64,000 bases of DNA from Staphylococcus pseudintermedius (GCF_001792775.2 NZ_MLGE02000009.1:1-64000), one strand, 5' to 3'; positions 1-9,855 are shown, counted from the stretch's first letter. Notes: generated by a model not told the origin, from the letters alone. Program-made: numbers and translations.

Positions 1-140
1 ACTCTACAAGTGGGGATTAATACCATTAGCCCAGCTTGCAGAGTTGGCTTACGCAAGATATTGAACCGCCGAGTACGGAACCGTACGCTCGGTGGTGTGA
101 GAGGACGAGTAGTCAATTAATGACTATTCTCCTACTCGAT
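1..140 (+). mobile_element. 3' end of a group II intron (domains V and VI)
   Basis: Bases 63-98 fold as a classic domain V: the arms ACCGCCGAG and CTCGGTGGT pair, the tip TACG-GAAC-CGTA closes, and a two-base CG bulge sits on the 3' side. Bases 99-140 fold as domain VI, with a bulged A at 134 as the likely branch point and the intron ending ...CTCGAT at 140. Upstream, CTTGC and GCAAG (35-39/54-58) could close domain IV. Frame 2-64 reads LYKWGLIPLAQLAELAYARY then stop, possibly the tail of an intron-encoded reverse transcriptase, but this is uncertain because it overlaps structural RNA. The 5' part lies outside the window. The 3' splice junction is 2 bp from the stop codon of the convergent cdr gene. 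Confidence 0.82.
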
Positions 141-142
141 TC

Positions 143-1468
143 TTATAGATTGCGCGCTTTATAACCTAACATATTAATTAAATCTTTAGGGTGTGCAAAT
201 GGAGGCGCATAAGCAACTTCAAATTCTGTCAATTCGTCAATTGTTGCTTGATGCATTAATGCCATAGTCAAGACGTCAATACGCTTATCAACATCTTTTT
301 GTCCCACTGCGGCTGCTCTTAAAATGCGGCGTGTCTCTTTGTCAAAGTATGCTCTTAAATGGACTTTACTGTTGCCAGGGTAATAACCAGCGTGTGTATA
401 AAGGTTGACTTCCACCATTTGATAATCAAAGTTTTTTAATTCTTGAGGTGAGATTCCTGTACTTGCTAAGGTGTAATCGAAAAATTTAACAATATTGGCA
501 CCGACGTAACCTTTAAATGTCACTTCTGGATGACCTGCTATTTGTTCAGCGATGATACTTGCACCGCGATGTGCACCCCAAGCGAGTGGTACGTGTGCAG
601 GGAGGTCAACGTGACGATAAAAGCTTGTGACAATATCACCAACCGCATAAATGTTTGGAATATTCGTTTCAAATTTGTCATTGACTGGGATATAGCCCTT
701 TGCATCAAGTTGAATACCAGAATTTTGAATGAACTCTGAGTTAGGGCGAACACCCACGCCAGCAATGATTAAATCATAGTCTTCAACAGCACCTGAGGTA
801 AATGTCACTGTATGCCCATCAATAGACTTGATTTCTTCGTTTAAACGGTATGGAATATTGTACTGGTTCAACGCATCAAAAATGACACTGTTCATGTCTT
901 GATCCATCAGTTTATTCACTGCTTCAGAACGGTGAATGAGTGTTGGATGCAGACCGCGATGATGCATATTTTCTACCATTTCCAAGCTGACGTACCCAGC
1001 ACCGACAATTAAAACAGTTTTCACATTGTACTGACGGATATATGTATCAATCTGGTCAGTATCATCCATATTTCGTAACGTGAAAAGATGTGGGACATCG
1101 AAATTAAGTTGACTTGCACGTGCACCAGGACTCAATACTAAAGCATCATAAGCGTCTTCAAATGTTTCACCTGTAAAATGGTTTTTGACTGTCACTGTCT
1201 GTTTTTTATCATCGATTTTGAGCACTTCATGTTTTACTTTCACGTCAATGTCTTTATAAGCTTTAAACTTTTCTGGATTTGTCGATAAAATATCGTCTCT
1301 TTCTTCGATGACATTTCCAAGGTAATAAGGTAAACCACAGTTCGCAAAGCTCATAAAACTATCTTTTTCATACACTGTAATACGGCTGTCTTTGTCTAAA
1401 CGTCGAATTTGGCTTGCACTTGTTGCGCCACCAGCTACTGCACCGACGACAATAATATGCTTCTTCAT
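143..1468 (-). CDS. cdr: CoA-disulfide reductase
   Basis: NAD(P)H-dependent FAD enzyme that reduces coenzyme A disulfide, the low-molecular-weight thiol system of staphylococci, in the cytoplasm. Seen: an N-terminal FAD-binding glycine motif (VVGAVAGG, residues 7-14), the single active-site cysteine Cys44 in [10 protein letters not shown], a second nucleotide-binding motif VGAGYVS near residue 155, the FAD motif YAVGD, and a C-terminal dimerisation region with the conserved YAPPF tyrosine. The 441 residues match the roughly 438 of the S. aureus enzyme. The start ATG has an AAAGGAG ribosome site. It follows the HAD gene by 30 bp on the same strand, so the two are probably co-transcribed. A group II intron ends 2 bp beyond its stop, so its native terminator may be displaced. 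Confidence 0.95.
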   Translation of the reverse strand: MKKHIIVVGAVAGGATSASQIRRLDKDSRITVYEKDSFMSFANCGLPYYLGNVIEERDDILSTNPEKFKAYKDIDVKVKHEVLKIDDKKQTVTVKNHFTGETFEDAYDALVLSPGARASQLNFDVPHLFTLRNMDDTDQIDTYIRQYNVKTVLIVGAGYVSLEMVENMHHRGLHPTLIHRSEAVNKLMDQDMNSVIFDALNQYNIPYRLNEEIKSIDGHTVTFTSGAVEDYDLIIAGVGVRPNSEFIQNSGIQLDAKGYIPVNDKFETNIPNIYAVGDIVTSFYRHVDLPAHVPLAWGAHRGASIIAEQIAGHPEVTFKGYVGANIVKFFDYTLASTGISPQELKNFDYQMVEVNLYTHAGYYPGNSKVHLRAYFDKETRRILRAAAVGQKDVDKRIDVLTMALMHQATIDELTEFEVAYAPPFAHPKDLINMLGYKARNL

Positions 1469-1498
1469 GTTAATATCTCCTTTTTCTATCTCTTATTT

Positions 1499-2323
1499 TT
1501 ATTTATCTTTAGGCATATTTAAATTAAAGAAACGATTCAAATAAATCCCGATACCGTCTTCATTATTAGATAATGTTGTTTCTTTTGCGACATGTTTCAG
1601 TTCATCGATGGCATTTCCCATTGCAATACCATGAGTCGCATACTTAATCATTTCTAAATCATTATCTTCATCACCAAATGCAATAATATGGTCATGCTCG
1701 ATTTGGAGACAGTCTTTCACGATATCAATTCCGACTGCTTTACTGATGCCCTTTTTGACAATTTCAATGACAGGGAAAGGGGCGCCCCAACGACGATGTT
1801 CAATATTTTCAGCATAGAAGCGTGTCAACACTTGTTTCACACGTGGAATCATGGCTTCTTCTGCTTCAATTAATAGTGAAGTCGGATCTTCATTTAAGTT
1901 TTCGCGAAGATCGCCCACTTTTGTTACAGGATTGCCCATGGTAAAGCCTTCAAAAAGACGAGGGTCAGGTTGGTCTAAAAAGACACAATCTTTCACTTCA
2001 GCAATCATATTTTTGACTTTCATATTTTTCAAAGTTTCAATAATGCTCGTTGCAAGTCCTTCATCTAAACGATGGTGTTGAACTGGGAATGTCTCATCAT
2101 AAGGGTGATGAACAAATGCGCCATTAAAGTTAACGATAGGCGTATCCAATCCAAGCTCGTTGTAGTAACGTTGACTTGCACGATAAGGGCGGCCTGTTGC
2201 AATGATGATGGCATGCCCTTGTTGTTGTAGTGCTTTTAACACACGAAATGTATATTCTGGAATTTCTTTTTCATCATTTAAAAGTGTTCCATCTAAATCC
2301 AAACAAATTAAATGTTGTTTCAT
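1499..2323 (-). CDS. Cof-type HAD-superfamily hydrolase
   Basis: Cytoplasmic haloacid-dehalogenase phosphatase of the Cof/YkrA (HAD-IIB) type. Seen: the nucleophile motif DLDGT with Asp9 and Asp11 at the N terminus, motif II ATGRP near residue 43, a basic KKGISK segment, and the metal-binding motif GDEDNDLEM near residue 220. The substrate-capping domain sits between motifs II and III, as in the Cof class. The 274 residues are normal for the family. Members dephosphorylate sugar phosphates, FMN or pyridoxal phosphate, so the substrate cannot be told from sequence. The start ATG is preceded by AAGGAG. It is the first gene of a two-gene unit with cdr and is divergent from sufT. Confidence 0.88.
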   Translation of the reverse strand: MKQHLICLDLDGTLLNDEKEIPEYTFRVLKALQQQGHAIIIATGRPYRASQRYYNELGLDTPIVNFNGAFVHHPYDETFPVQHHRLDEGLATSIIETLKNMKVKNMIAEVKDCVFLDQPDPRLFEGFTMGNPVTKVGDLRENLNEDPTSLLIEAEEAMIPRVKQVLTRFYAENIEHRRWGAPFPVIEIVKKGISKAVGIDIVKDCLQIEHDHIIAFGDEDNDLEMIKYATHGIAMGNAIDELKHVAKETTLSNNEDGIGIYLNRFFNLNMPKDK

Positions 2324-2436
2324 TCATACTCTCCTTAATACCAAGTTTCAGTGTATTCATATCATAGCATTTTATTGTGGAAAAGTGGGGATTTTGTTAT
2401 ATTGTTACTAGTGAAATTGAAAATGAGGTGATACGG

Positions 2437-2745
2437 ATGGAAGAGGCACTTAAAGATAGTATTTTAGGCGCGCTTGAAAATGTCATTGACCCTGAATTAG
2501 GGATTGATATTGTCAACTTAGGTCTTGTATATAAAGTTGATTTAGATGATGATGGTTTATGTACTGTAGAAATGACACTCACTTCAATCGGTTGTCCATT
2601 AGGGCCGCAGATTGTTGACCAAGTTAAAACAGTATTAGCAGAACTTCCAGAGATTCAAGATACCGAAGTGAACATCGTTTGGAATCCACCATGGAACAAA
2701 GACATGATGTCACGTTATGCTAAAATTGCGTTAGGTATCAGCTAA
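2437..2745 (+). CDS. sufT: SufT / MIP18-family Fe-S assembly factor
   Basis: Small DUF59 (MIP18) protein of 102 residues. In staphylococci SufT supports iron-sulfur cluster maturation when demand for Fe-S proteins is high. Seen: the family core DPELGIDIVNLGLVY (residues 18-32), the conserved cysteine Cys53 in TSIGCPLG, and the C-terminal VWNPPWNKDMMS segment. An in-frame upstream start at 2377 exists, but the ATG at 2437 follows a GAGGTG ribosome site and gives the normal family length, so it is chosen. It is monocistronic, divergent from the HAD-cdr pair, and followed by a hairpin terminator. Confidence 0.93.
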   Translation: MEEALKDSILGALENVIDPELGIDIVNLGLVYKVDLDDDGLCTVEMTLTSIGCPLGPQIVDQVKTVLAELPEIQDTEVNIVWNPPWNKDMMSRYAKIALGIS

Positions 2746-2763
2746 TATTTTGAAGTAGTTAAA

Positions 2764-2803
2764 GGGGCTTTCTCAATTGTGAATGCAATTTTGAAGGTCT
2801 TTT
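2764..2803 (+). terminator. Probable Rho-independent terminator of sufT
   Basis: An imperfect hairpin (GGGGCTTT...AAGGTCTT outer arm, AATTG...CAATT inner arm, with a two-base internal loop) followed by TTTTTATTT, 18 bp after the sufT stop. Confidence 0.6.
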
Positions 2804-3011
2804 TATTTACCTATGGGGAGCATACCAACTTACTGCACTCTCCCATGACACCTTGAAGTGACAGCTTAATAGCATCATTGGAAGTGTAGCTATAACGATG
2901 TAAAAAAATTTTAGACACGTAATAAAACGCTTACATGAATTTTGCGAATATAATTGCACGAATGAAAACAAAAGTATACAATATATAATCAATACATTAA
3001 ATTTGGAAAGA

Positions 3012-4859
3012 ATGATGTTTGTGTGGAATTTTAATCAACGAGACAGAAAACCTATCAACCCGCGATACATGCCTGGGTTAGACGGTGTTAGAGCGGTTGC
3101 AGTTATCGCAATCATTATCTATCATCTCAATCCCCAATGGTTGTCGGGTGGCTTTCTAGGGGTAGATACATTTTTTGTAATTTCTGGTTATTTAATTACG
3201 AGTTTGTTATTAACAGAGTATCATAATACAGGAAAAATTAAATTGATGTCATTTTGGCTAAGACGTGTGAAACGACTGATTCCTGCAGTGCTCTTTTTAG
3301 TCATGGGTGTCATTGTGCTGAGCTTAATTTTCATGCCTACGGAAATTCAAAAAGTACGTGCGGATAGTATTGCGGCAATATTTTATGTGTCGAATTGGTG
3401 GTACATCATGCAAAATGTCGATTACTTTGAACAATTTGCAGTACAACCATTAAAACATTTATGGTCATTAGCAATAGAAGAGCAATTTTATCTCGTGTTT
3501 CCGATTGTGTTACTCAGTTTGTTAAGCTTTATACGTCGTCTGAAATCAATACGCATCATATTTTTAATTTTACTCGTCATCTCCATGATCGCGATGATGG
3601 TGTTATATGTACCGAACGAAAATGTTGCACGTGTTTATTTTGGTACTGATACACGGATACAAACATTATTGATGGGGGTATTGCTTGCACTGGTTTGGCC
3701 ACCATTTCAATTAAAAGCAAAAGTGAACCGTCAAATGCGCACGATGATCGATACTGCGGGTGTCGTCGGCTTGGCGATTTTGTTCATTTGTTTCAAGTTC
3801 GTATCTGAGACGAATAGTATCCTGTATTACGGTGGATTTTTTCTCATTTCAACGGTCACATTATTAGTTATCGCGAGCAGTGTGCATCCTTCAGGGTATT
3901 TTGCGAAGTTTTTAGGTAACAAAGTTTTTACTTTTATTGGTAGTCGTTCATATAGTTTGTATTTATGGCATTATCCGATTATTGTGTTAATTCACCATCA
4001 GTTCGTGCAAGGCCAAATTCCACCTTTAGTTTATGTCGTTGAAATTTTATTAATGGTGCTCATGGCGGAATTTTCTTATAAATTTATCGAACAGCCATTT
4101 AGAAAAGAAGGCTTTAACATTTTTGCCTTTAATCATTTGAAAAATTGGCGTTCACAAAAAGTTTTACGGACATGGTTAGTGATTATTTTACTCATTCCAA
4201 CGTTACTCGTGATGGTGGGGGGCTTTAACCGTTTCGCCCAAAAAAATAGTACGCGAGTGACAGAAGTAAATACCGAAGAAATTGATAAATTGATTACCCA
4301 GCCACTGCCGTTACCGCAACTTAAAATTGATGGCTTTGTCGTGAAAGGGAATAAGCAAAAATATGCATCATGGAAGCCGTTATTAATTGGTGATTCCGTG
4401 ATGGTAGACATTGGCGATGACTTTAGATCATTTGTACCTAAAGCAGACATTAACGGTAAAGTGGGACGTCAATTGGTCGAAGCCACTTCTCTTGCTAAAC
4501 GACAATATCAAAGCTATCGTGATAAAAATGACATTGTCGTCCTTGAATTAGGGACAAATGGTGATTTTACAGAAGAACAGTTGAACAGTTTGCTCGAACA
4601 ATTTGGCGAGGCCGATATTTATCTTGTCAATACGCGCGTTCCACGTTCTTATGAGTCACATGTGAATCAAGTGTTAGCGAAAGCCGCGAAAAAACGAGCG
4701 AATGTGACGTTAGTTGATTGGTATAGCCGTTCTGAAAACCATACAGAATATTTTGCGCCGGATGGTATTCATTTGCAGCCACCAGGTGTACGCGCATTAA
4801 CGAACAGCATTATTCAAGCGATTGAAAAAAATCACGGTACGAAGAAAAAGAATAAGTAA
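3012..4859 (+). CDS. Membrane acyltransferase, OatA-like putative O-acetyltransferase
   Basis: Integral membrane acyltransferase-3 protein joined to an extracellular SGNH hydrolase-like domain, about 615 residues. Seen: PGLDGVRAVAVIAIIIYHL at the N terminus, the GGFLGVDTFFVISGYLI motif, about ten hydrophobic helices up to residue 410, then a soluble domain with GDSVMVDIG (block I Ser), ELGTNG and a terminal DGIHL (Asp/His). OatA uses this architecture to O-acetylate muramic acid and give lysozyme resistance. S. aureus also carries a paralog in this chromosomal context (next to cdr and clpB), so this may be that putative O-acetyltransferase rather than OatA itself. The start is uncertain: GGAAAG precedes two tandem ATGs at 3012 and 3015, and a TTG at 3003 has no ribosome site. 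Confidence 0.88.
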   Translation: MMFVWNFNQRDRKPINPRYMPGLDGVRAVAVIAIIIYHLNPQWLSGGFLGVDTFFVISGYLITSLLLTEYHNTGKIKLMSFWLRRVKRLIPAVLFLVMGVIVLSLIFMPTEIQKVRADSIAAIFYVSNWWYIMQNVDYFEQFAVQPLKHLWSLAIEEQFYLVFPIVLLSLLSFIRRLKSIRIIFLILLVISMIAMMVLYVPNENVARVYFGTDTRIQTLLMGVLLALVWPPFQLKAKVNRQMRTMIDTAGVVGLAILFICFKFVSETNSILYYGGFFLISTVTLLVIASSVHPSGYFAKFLGNKVFTFIGSRSYSLYLWHYPIIVLIHHQFVQGQIPPLVYVVEILLMVLMAEFSYKFIEQPFRKEGFNIFAFNHLKNWRSQKVLRTWLVIILLIPTLLVMVGGFNRFAQKNSTRVTEVNTEEIDKLITQPLPLPQLKIDGFVVKGNKQKYASWKPLLIGDSVMVDIGDDFRSFVPKADINGKVGRQLVEATSLAKRQYQSYRDKNDIVVLELGTNGDFTEEQLNSLLEQFGEADIYLVNTRVPRSYESHVNQVLAKAAKKRANVTLVDWYSRSENHTEYFAPDGIHLQPPGVRALTNSIIQAIEKNHGTKKKNK

Positions 4860-5195
4860 GAAAATAATTGGGGAATAAGTCATTAAGATTACCCAGTCTC
4901 TCTCCTATGATTTGTCAAAGGTGTGTGAATTAAAATTGACATCACTAAACTCAATCGTCCAATGTTTACTTTTTTGAATCAAGTGTTAGGATGTATTCGA
5001 TTATATGGTTTCGTTAGTGTGATGCTTTCTAATAATCATATCATTTATCATTGACTAATAAATAGTGAATGATTTTTAATAAGCAATGGATATTTGCTAT
5101 TACGGCAGTCTTGTGGGCTTTCTCATTAGGCTGCTCTTTTAATTTAGAATAATTACCTACAATATGACTTTGATAATGATCTCTACCATAAGATT
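4860..5195 (+). other. Intergenic region, possibly holding a decayed gene start
   Basis: No complete gene seen. A 27-codon frame at 5069-5152 reads MIFNKQWIFAITAVLWAFSL and then GCSFNLE before a stop. It looks like the first membrane segment of a transporter or lipoprotein that has been truncated. No clear ribosome site precedes it and nothing homologous continues. The rest is AT-rich. Confidence 0.3.
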
Positions 5196-5284
5196 GCGAG
5201 GCCATGATGGCAGTCTAAAACTATTAATCATAAGGAAGGCAAGTTCAACAAAAATATTTCATCAATAGCATCCAAAACTTTGAT
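5196..5284 (+). repeat. Dispersed peptide-like repeat, copy 1
   Basis: Degenerate copy of a roughly 90-bp sequence also found at 55330-55430 (+) and 63421-63520 (-). Shared blocks: GCGA..CCATGA.GGCA at the left, GGAAGGCAAG in the middle and CATC.AAA.TTT at the right. One frame reads EGKFNKNISSIASKTL, matching EGKINKNIASIASKIF of the minus-strand copy, but the ATG-proximal part is broken by a stop and a frame change. Lies between the oatA-like gene and the clpB promoter. Confidence 0.65.
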
Positions 5285-5348
5285 GTCCTTATTTTTAATG
5301 ATTGAAAAAGCTGTATGGGGTTAAATATATGGGGGAGTATTTAAAAAT

Positions 5349-5427
5349 AGTCAAAAAAAGTCAAAGCTATCGATTGATTTTTAGTGAATGTGGACTTATA
5401 ATAGAATTAAGGTCAAAGAAAGTCAAA
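5349..5427 (+). promoter_or_regulatory. clpB promoter flanked by two CtsR operators
   Basis: Seen: a promoter with -35 TTGATT (5374-5379), 17-bp spacer and -10 TATAAT (5397-5402). Two heptad direct repeats of the CtsR type flank it: AGTCAAA-AAA-AGTCAAA at 5349-5365 and GGTCAAA-GAA-AGTCAAA at 5411-5427. The established CtsR consensus is a tandem GGTCAAA with a 3-bp gap. Placement around the promoter implies heat-shock repression of clpB by CtsR. No HrcA CIRCE inverted repeat was seen. Confidence 0.92.
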
Positions 5428-5464
5428 GTCAATTCGACCTATTCCAATAAAGGAGTGAGACATT

Positions 5465-8086
5465 TTGGACATTAATCAAATGACACATGCGATTCAAAAT
5501 GCACTTCAAAAAGCAATTGAACATGCGAAAACGTACAAATTAACAAATGTAGAAGTAGAGGCTGTATTAAAAGCAGTTCTTGAAGCACCAGAAAGCTTAT
5601 TTCAAAGTATTTTAGAACGTGCAAACATTGATACGCATGCTTTAAATCAAGCCTATGAGGACAAGCTAAAAAATTATCCAACAGTGAAAGGTGACAACGT
5701 CCAATACGGGCAATATATGTCGCCTCAAATGAACAATTTATTCGTTAAAGCTGAAAATTACATGCAAGAATATGATGATCAATATATTTCGATGGAACAT
5801 GTTTTACGTGCGGCCATCGATGTTGATGAAACGACGAAACGATATGTTGACGGTAAAAAAGAGGTCATCATTGAAATCATTAAAAAGATAAGAGGAGGGA
5901 ATCATGTGACTACACAAAACCCTGAAGTAAACTACGAAGCATTAGCAAAATATGGTCGTGACCTCGTTGAAGAAGTGCGTAAAGGTAACATGGACCCTGT
6001 CATTGGTCGTGATGAAGAAATACGTAATACGATTCGTATTTTAAGTCGAAAAACGAAAAACAACCCTGTACTTATTGGTGAACCCGGTGTTGGTAAAACG
6101 GCGATTGTTGAAGGATTGGCACAACGTATCGTGAAAAGAGATGTGCCGGATTCATTGCTTGATAAGACTGTGTTTGAATTAGACTTGAGTGCGCTCGTTG
6201 CAGGTGCGAAATACCGTGGTGAATTTGAAGAACGACTCAAAGCGGTATTAAAAGAAGTGAAAGAATCAGAAGGCCGTATTTTACTCTTCATAGATGAAAT
6301 TCATATGTTGGTCGGTGCAGGTAAAACGGACGGTGCGATGGATGCCGGCAATATGCTGAAACCGATGTTAGCTAGAGGTGAACTTCACTGTATTGGTGCG
6401 ACAACATTAAATGAGTATCGTGAATACATCGAAAAAGATTCTGCGTTAGAGCGTCGTTTTCAAAAAGTTGCGGTTGCAGAACCGACTGTTGAAGATACGA
6501 TTTCTATTTTAAGAGGTTTGAAAGAACGTTATGAAGTCCATCATGGTGTGCGTATTCAAGACCGCGCACTCGTTGCGGCAGCGGAATTGTCAGATCGCTA
6601 TATTACAGATCGGTTCTTACCGGATAAAGCGATTGATTTAGTGGACCAAGCTTCAGCAACGATTCGAACAGAAATGGGTTCAAACCCAACTGAACTCGAC
6701 CAAGCGAATCGTCGTGTGATGCAGTTAGAAATTGAAGAAAATGCATTGAAAAAAGAGTCCGATAAAGCAAGCCGTATTCGTTTGAAAGAATTGCAAGAAG
6801 AATTAGCTGAAGAAAAAGAAAAACAAGCAGCACTGCAAGCACGTGTGGAAAATGAAAAAGAAAAAATTGCAAAAGTGCAAGAAAAACGTGCAGAACTTGA
6901 TGAAAGTCGTAAAGCATTAGAAGACGCAGAAAACAACTATGACCTTGAAAAAGCAGCAATTCTTCAACACGGTAAAATTCCAGAATTAGAAAAAGAACTA
7001 AAAGCGTTAGAAGCGGCATTCCAAGAAGAAAAAGGTACAGACTCAGACCGCATTATTCGTGAAGTCGTGACAGACGAAGAAATCGGTGAAATCGTCAGTC
7101 AGTGGACAGGTATTCCTGTGTCAAAATTGGTCGAAACTGAACGTGAAAAATTATTACACTTATCCGATATTTTACATGAGCGTGTTGTAGGCCAAGATCG
7201 TGCGGTAGATTTAGTAGCAGATGCGGTTGTACGGGCGAGAGCAGGAATTAAAGACCCGAACCGTCCTATTGGTTCATTCCTATTTTTAGGGCCAACAGGG
7301 GTCGGTAAAACAGAATTAGCCAAATCATTAGCGTCATCATTGTTTGATTCTGAAAAACATATGATTCGCATAGATATGAGTGAATATATGGAAAAACACG
7401 CAGTCTCTCGTCTAATAGGAGCGCCTCCAGGTTATGTGGGTCACGATGAAGGTGGTCAATTAACAGAAGCAGTGAGACGCAATCCTTATTCAGTCATTTT
7501 GTTAGACGAAGTAGAAAAAGCACATACAGATGTCTTTAACGTATTACTGCAAATTTTAGACGAAGGTCGCTTAACAGATTCAAAAGGGCGTAGCGTTGAT
7601 TTCAAAAACACAATTATCATCATGACAAGTAATATTGGTTCACAAATTTTACTTGAAAATGTGAAAGATAGTGGCAAGATTGATGACGCAACAGAAAAAG
7701 CAGTCATGAACAGTTTGAATGCATACTTCAAACCTGAAATTTTAAACCGTATGGACGATATCGTATTATTCAAACCATTAACTGTCGACGATATGCAAAT
7801 GATTGTTGACAAAATCTTAATTAATTTGAATATCCGCTTAATGGATCAACGTATTACGTTAGAAATTTCGGATGAAGCGGCGAAATGGATGGGTGAAACA
7901 GCTTACGAACCCCAATTTGGTGCACGTCCACTTAAACGTTTCGTGCAGCGACATGTCGAAACACCACTTGCACGTATGATGATTAAAGAAAACTTACCAG
8001 AAGGCACAATCGTACGTGGTGATTTGAAAGATGGCGACATTCATTTTGAAGTTGAAAAGCCTCAGCGTACACAGCATGAAAACTAA
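5465..8086 (+). CDS. clpB: ATP-dependent disaggregase chaperone ClpB
   Basis: Hexameric AAA+ disaggregase that works with DnaK to rescue aggregated proteins after heat. Seen in order: N-terminal Clp repeat domain (1-145), NBD1 with Walker A GEPGVGKT (205-212) and Walker [10 protein letters not shown], a long charged coiled-coil middle domain (about 410-530) characteristic of ClpB rather than ClpC, and NBD2 with Walker A GPTGVGKT (609-616) and sensor motif MTSNIGS. There is no ClpP-binding loop typical of ClpC/ClpX. Length 873 matches S. aureus ClpB (869). The start is TTG at 5465 behind AAGGAGTGAG, giving MDINQMT as in orthologs. It is monocistronic, with CtsR operators upstream and a strong terminator downstream. 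Confidence 0.97.
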   Translation: MDINQMTHAIQNALQKAIEHAKTYKLTNVEVEAVLKAVLEAPESLFQSILERANIDTHALNQAYEDKLKNYPTVKGDNVQYGQYMSPQMNNLFVKAENYMQEYDDQYISMEHVLRAAIDVDETTKRYVDGKKEVIIEIIKKIRGGNHVTTQNPEVNYEALAKYGRDLVEEVRKGNMDPVIGRDEEIRNTIRILSRKTKNNPVLIGEPGVGKTAIVEGLAQRIVKRDVPDSLLDKTVFELDLSALVAGAKYRGEFEERLKAVLKEVKESEGRILLFIDEIHMLVGAGKTDGAMDAGNMLKPMLARGELHCIGATTLNEYREYIEKDSALERRFQKVAVAEPTVEDTISILRGLKERYEVHHGVRIQDRALVAAAELSDRYITDRFLPDKAIDLVDQASATIRTEMGSNPTELDQANRRVMQLEIEENALKKESDKASRIRLKELQEELAEEKEKQAALQARVENEKEKIAKVQEKRAELDESRKALEDAENNYDLEKAAILQHGKIPELEKELKALEAAFQEEKGTDSDRIIREVVTDEEIGEIVSQWTGIPVSKLVETEREKLLHLSDILHERVVGQDRAVDLVADAVVRARAGIKDPNRPIGSFLFLGPTGVGKTELAKSLASSLFDSEKHMIRIDMSEYMEKHAVSRLIGAPPGYVGHDEGGQLTEAVRRNPYSVILLDEVEKAHTDVFNVLLQILDEGRLTDSKGRSVDFKNTIIIMTSNIGSQILLENVKDSGKIDDATEKAVMNSLNAYFKPEILNRMDDIVLFKPLTVDDMQMIVDKILINLNIRLMDQRITLEISDEAAKWMGETAYEPQFGARPLKRFVQRHVETPLARMMIKENLPEGTIVRGDLKDGDIHFEVEKPQRTQHEN

Positions 8087-8124
8087 TGTAATAAAATGAA
8101 AATGGATTGTAATATTTGATTTGT

Positions 8125-8174
8125 ATTCCCGCCCCAATTCTCATTTAAAATGAATTTAAGGGCGGGAATTTTTG
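8125..8174 (+). terminator. clpB terminator
   Basis: Perfect 10-bp stem ATTCCCGCCC / GGGCGGGAAT with a 25-base AT-rich loop, followed by TTTTTG, 39 bp after the clpB stop. Confidence 0.9.
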
Positions 8175-8453
8175 ATATCAAAGCCAAATACTGTGATGTT
8201 ATTCTAAAAATTCGTCATGTACTGTGCCGTTTCAAAGTCGTCGTATCTTATTTGAAAATAAACCTTTATTTTTTGATCTAGAAATATTATTATCCATATA
8301 ACCAAAATTTTGAAGCGTAATAACTTCTTCTTATCGCAATAAATATAAAAAACTTAATAGAAATATTGAGGTTTATTAAAAAAAGTTTTAATATAGATGT
8401 GTGAATAACGTATTAGTCTAATTCGCAAATTATACATAGAAAAGGTGAATCAT

Positions 8454-9359
8454 TTGAATAAGTGGTCAAAAACAACAGCAGCACTTTTAGCACTCGGTAT
8501 TGTTTCTTCTAGTGTATCTACTGTGACATATGCGTCAGGCGATGAAGCAGTTAAAACTGAGCAAGCAGAGAAAAGTAAGACAGCAGTAAAAGATCAAACA
8601 GCTCAAATGTTAGGCCAACAAAACATCATGAGTGTTGCTTGGTATCAAAACTCAGCAGAAGCAAAAGCATTATATGCACAAGGCTATAACACAGCAAAAG
8701 AAACATTAAGTAAGAAAATTAAAAACCATCATGGTGGTAAAAAGTTAGCAATCGTTCTTGATATTGATGAGACCGTTCTTGATAATTCTCCATATCAAGC
8801 CATGAGTGCATTAAAAGGTAAAGCTTTTCCAGAAGGTTGGCATGAATGGGTTCAATCTGCACAAGCTAAACCTGTTTATGGGGCTAAGTCGTTTTTACAA
8901 TATGCAGACCGCCACGATGTTGAAATTTTTTATGTTTCAGACCGTTCGCATGAAAAGGACTTAGACGCGACAATTAAAAATTTAAGAAATGAAAAGTTAC
9001 CACAAGCTGACAAGAAGCATGTGTTATTGAAAAAAGAAGGAGAAAAAGGGAAAGCTGAACGCCGTGATAAAGTACGTACAGATTACAATTTAGTGATGTT
9101 ATTTGGCGACAACTTACTTGACTTTGATGAGCCTAAACAACCGACAGCGAAATCACGTGAAGCTTTAGTTAAGCAACATGAAGATGATTTCGGTAGCAAG
9201 TACATCATTTTCCCTAACCCAATGTATGGTAGCTGGGAAGCGACATTATACGACAATAACTACGGTTTAGAAAACAATAAAAAAATTCAAAGTCGTGAAC
9301 AGTCATTACGTTACTTTGATGCGAAAACAAATAAAGTAAAATCATATGAAATGAAGTAA
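8454..9359 (+). CDS. Secreted acid phosphatase / 5'-nucleotidase, e(P4) family
   Basis: Extracytoplasmic HAD-superfamily class B/C phosphatase of the 5'-nucleotidase e(P4) type, likely freeing phosphate and nucleosides from nucleotides outside the cell. Seen: a signal peptide (KTTAALLALGIVSSSVSTVTYA), a QNIMSVAWYQNSAEAKAL segment typical of the family, the catalytic motif LDIDETVLDNS with Asp103 and Asp105, YVSDRSHE, and the C-terminal MLFGDNLLDF metal motif. No lipobox cysteine was seen, so it is probably secreted rather than a lipoprotein. The GTG at 8445 lies within the ribosome site AAAGGTG. The TTG at 8454 is spaced correctly and is preferred (301 residues; the S. aureus ortholog is about 296). 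Confidence 0.9.
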   Translation: MNKWSKTTAALLALGIVSSSVSTVTYASGDEAVKTEQAEKSKTAVKDQTAQMLGQQNIMSVAWYQNSAEAKALYAQGYNTAKETLSKKIKNHHGGKKLAIVLDIDETVLDNSPYQAMSALKGKAFPEGWHEWVQSAQAKPVYGAKSFLQYADRHDVEIFYVSDRSHEKDLDATIKNLRNEKLPQADKKHVLLKKEGEKGKAERRDKVRTDYNLVMLFGDNLLDFDEPKQPTAKSREALVKQHEDDFGSKYIIFPNPMYGSWEATLYDNNYGLENNKKIQSREQSLRYFDAKTNKVKSYEMK

Positions 9360-9374
9360 ATTTTACCAAAATCT

Positions 9375-9415
9375 AAAAAACTGATGAGGCATGATTGAAG
9401 TCTCGTCAGTTTTTT
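9375..9415 (+). terminator. Acid phosphatase terminator
   Basis: Stem AAAAAACTGATGAG / CTCGTCAGTTTTTT (one T-G pair), 14 bp with a 13-base loop; the A/T flanks could serve both strands, including the minus-strand gene ending at 9509. Confidence 0.88.
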
Positions 9416-9508
9416 ACATATGGGCAAGCGCTTTGAAATACGTAAAAAGGCTAGAAATTGAACAAAACTTCTGTTCAACATCCAACCTTTTCAACATTGC
9501 ATACTATG

Positions 9509-9706
9509 TCAAATCTCATTCGTTTCTTGTGATTGTTTGGGTGGTGTCGTTGCAACATCTAACAATGCAAGTGCAATCACCATAATGACAGCGACAAACA
9601 GTGGTGTCACAACATTGAGTGGACCGCCACCACTCAAGCTATTTAAAACGAAATTAATCATTTCTACAAGTAAAATAGCCCAAATCAATGTGATGAAGTA
9701 TTTCAT
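9509..9706 (-). CDS. YjzD-like small membrane protein (DUF2929)
   Basis: A 65-residue protein with two predicted membrane helices (about 3-22 and 35-52) and a short polar tail (TTPPKQSQETNEI). Start MKYFITLIWAILLVEM resembles the Bacillus YjzD/DUF2929 family, which also sits next to fabH. The function of the family is not established. It is divergent from fabH, and a GGAGG ribosome site precedes the ATG on the minus strand. The overlapping plus-strand frame is a shadow. Confidence 0.75.
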   Translation of the reverse strand: MKYFITLIWAILLVEMINFVLNSLSGGGPLNVVTPLFVAVIMVIALALLDVATTPPKQSQETNEI

Positions 9707-9812
9707 TGTATATTGCCTCCATTTAATTGATAATTCTATTATAGTATGCTTCAGATGTTTTGTATACCATCCCTAGCATGTCACTTGTCTTTTTTTGTGA
9801 CAATATGTTAAA

Positions 9813-9829
9813 TTAATACCTGGTATTAA
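9813..9829 (+). promoter_or_regulatory. FapR-type operator upstream of fabH
   Basis: A perfect 17-bp palindrome TTAATACC-T-GGTATTAA, 27 bp before the fabH start. It resembles the established FapR operator (TTAGTACC...GGTACTAA type), the malonyl-CoA-responsive repressor of Firmicute fatty acid synthesis genes. The fabI promoter in this window has a related half-conserved 17-mer. Assignment to FapR is by similarity and context. Confidence 0.75.
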
Positions 9830-9855
9830 AAAACTTAAAAGAAGGTGTTCAAACC

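Noticed and set aside
530-765. Small frames overlapping cdr on both strands
   Set aside because: Both lie inside the well-supported cdr gene without ribosome sites or family similarity.
3003-3011. TTG start for the OatA-like protein
   Set aside because: No ribosome site precedes it; GGAAAG lies downstream and serves the ATGs at 3012/3015.
5069-5152. 27-codon frame MIFNKQWIFAITAVLWAFSL...
   Set aside because: Protein-like but too short and without a clear ribosome site; noted only as possible debris.
6598-7019. Long minus-strand frames inside clpB
   Set aside because: They mirror the Lys/Glu-rich coiled-coil codons of clpB, lack ribosome sites and give low-complexity Ser/Leu/Phe proteins.
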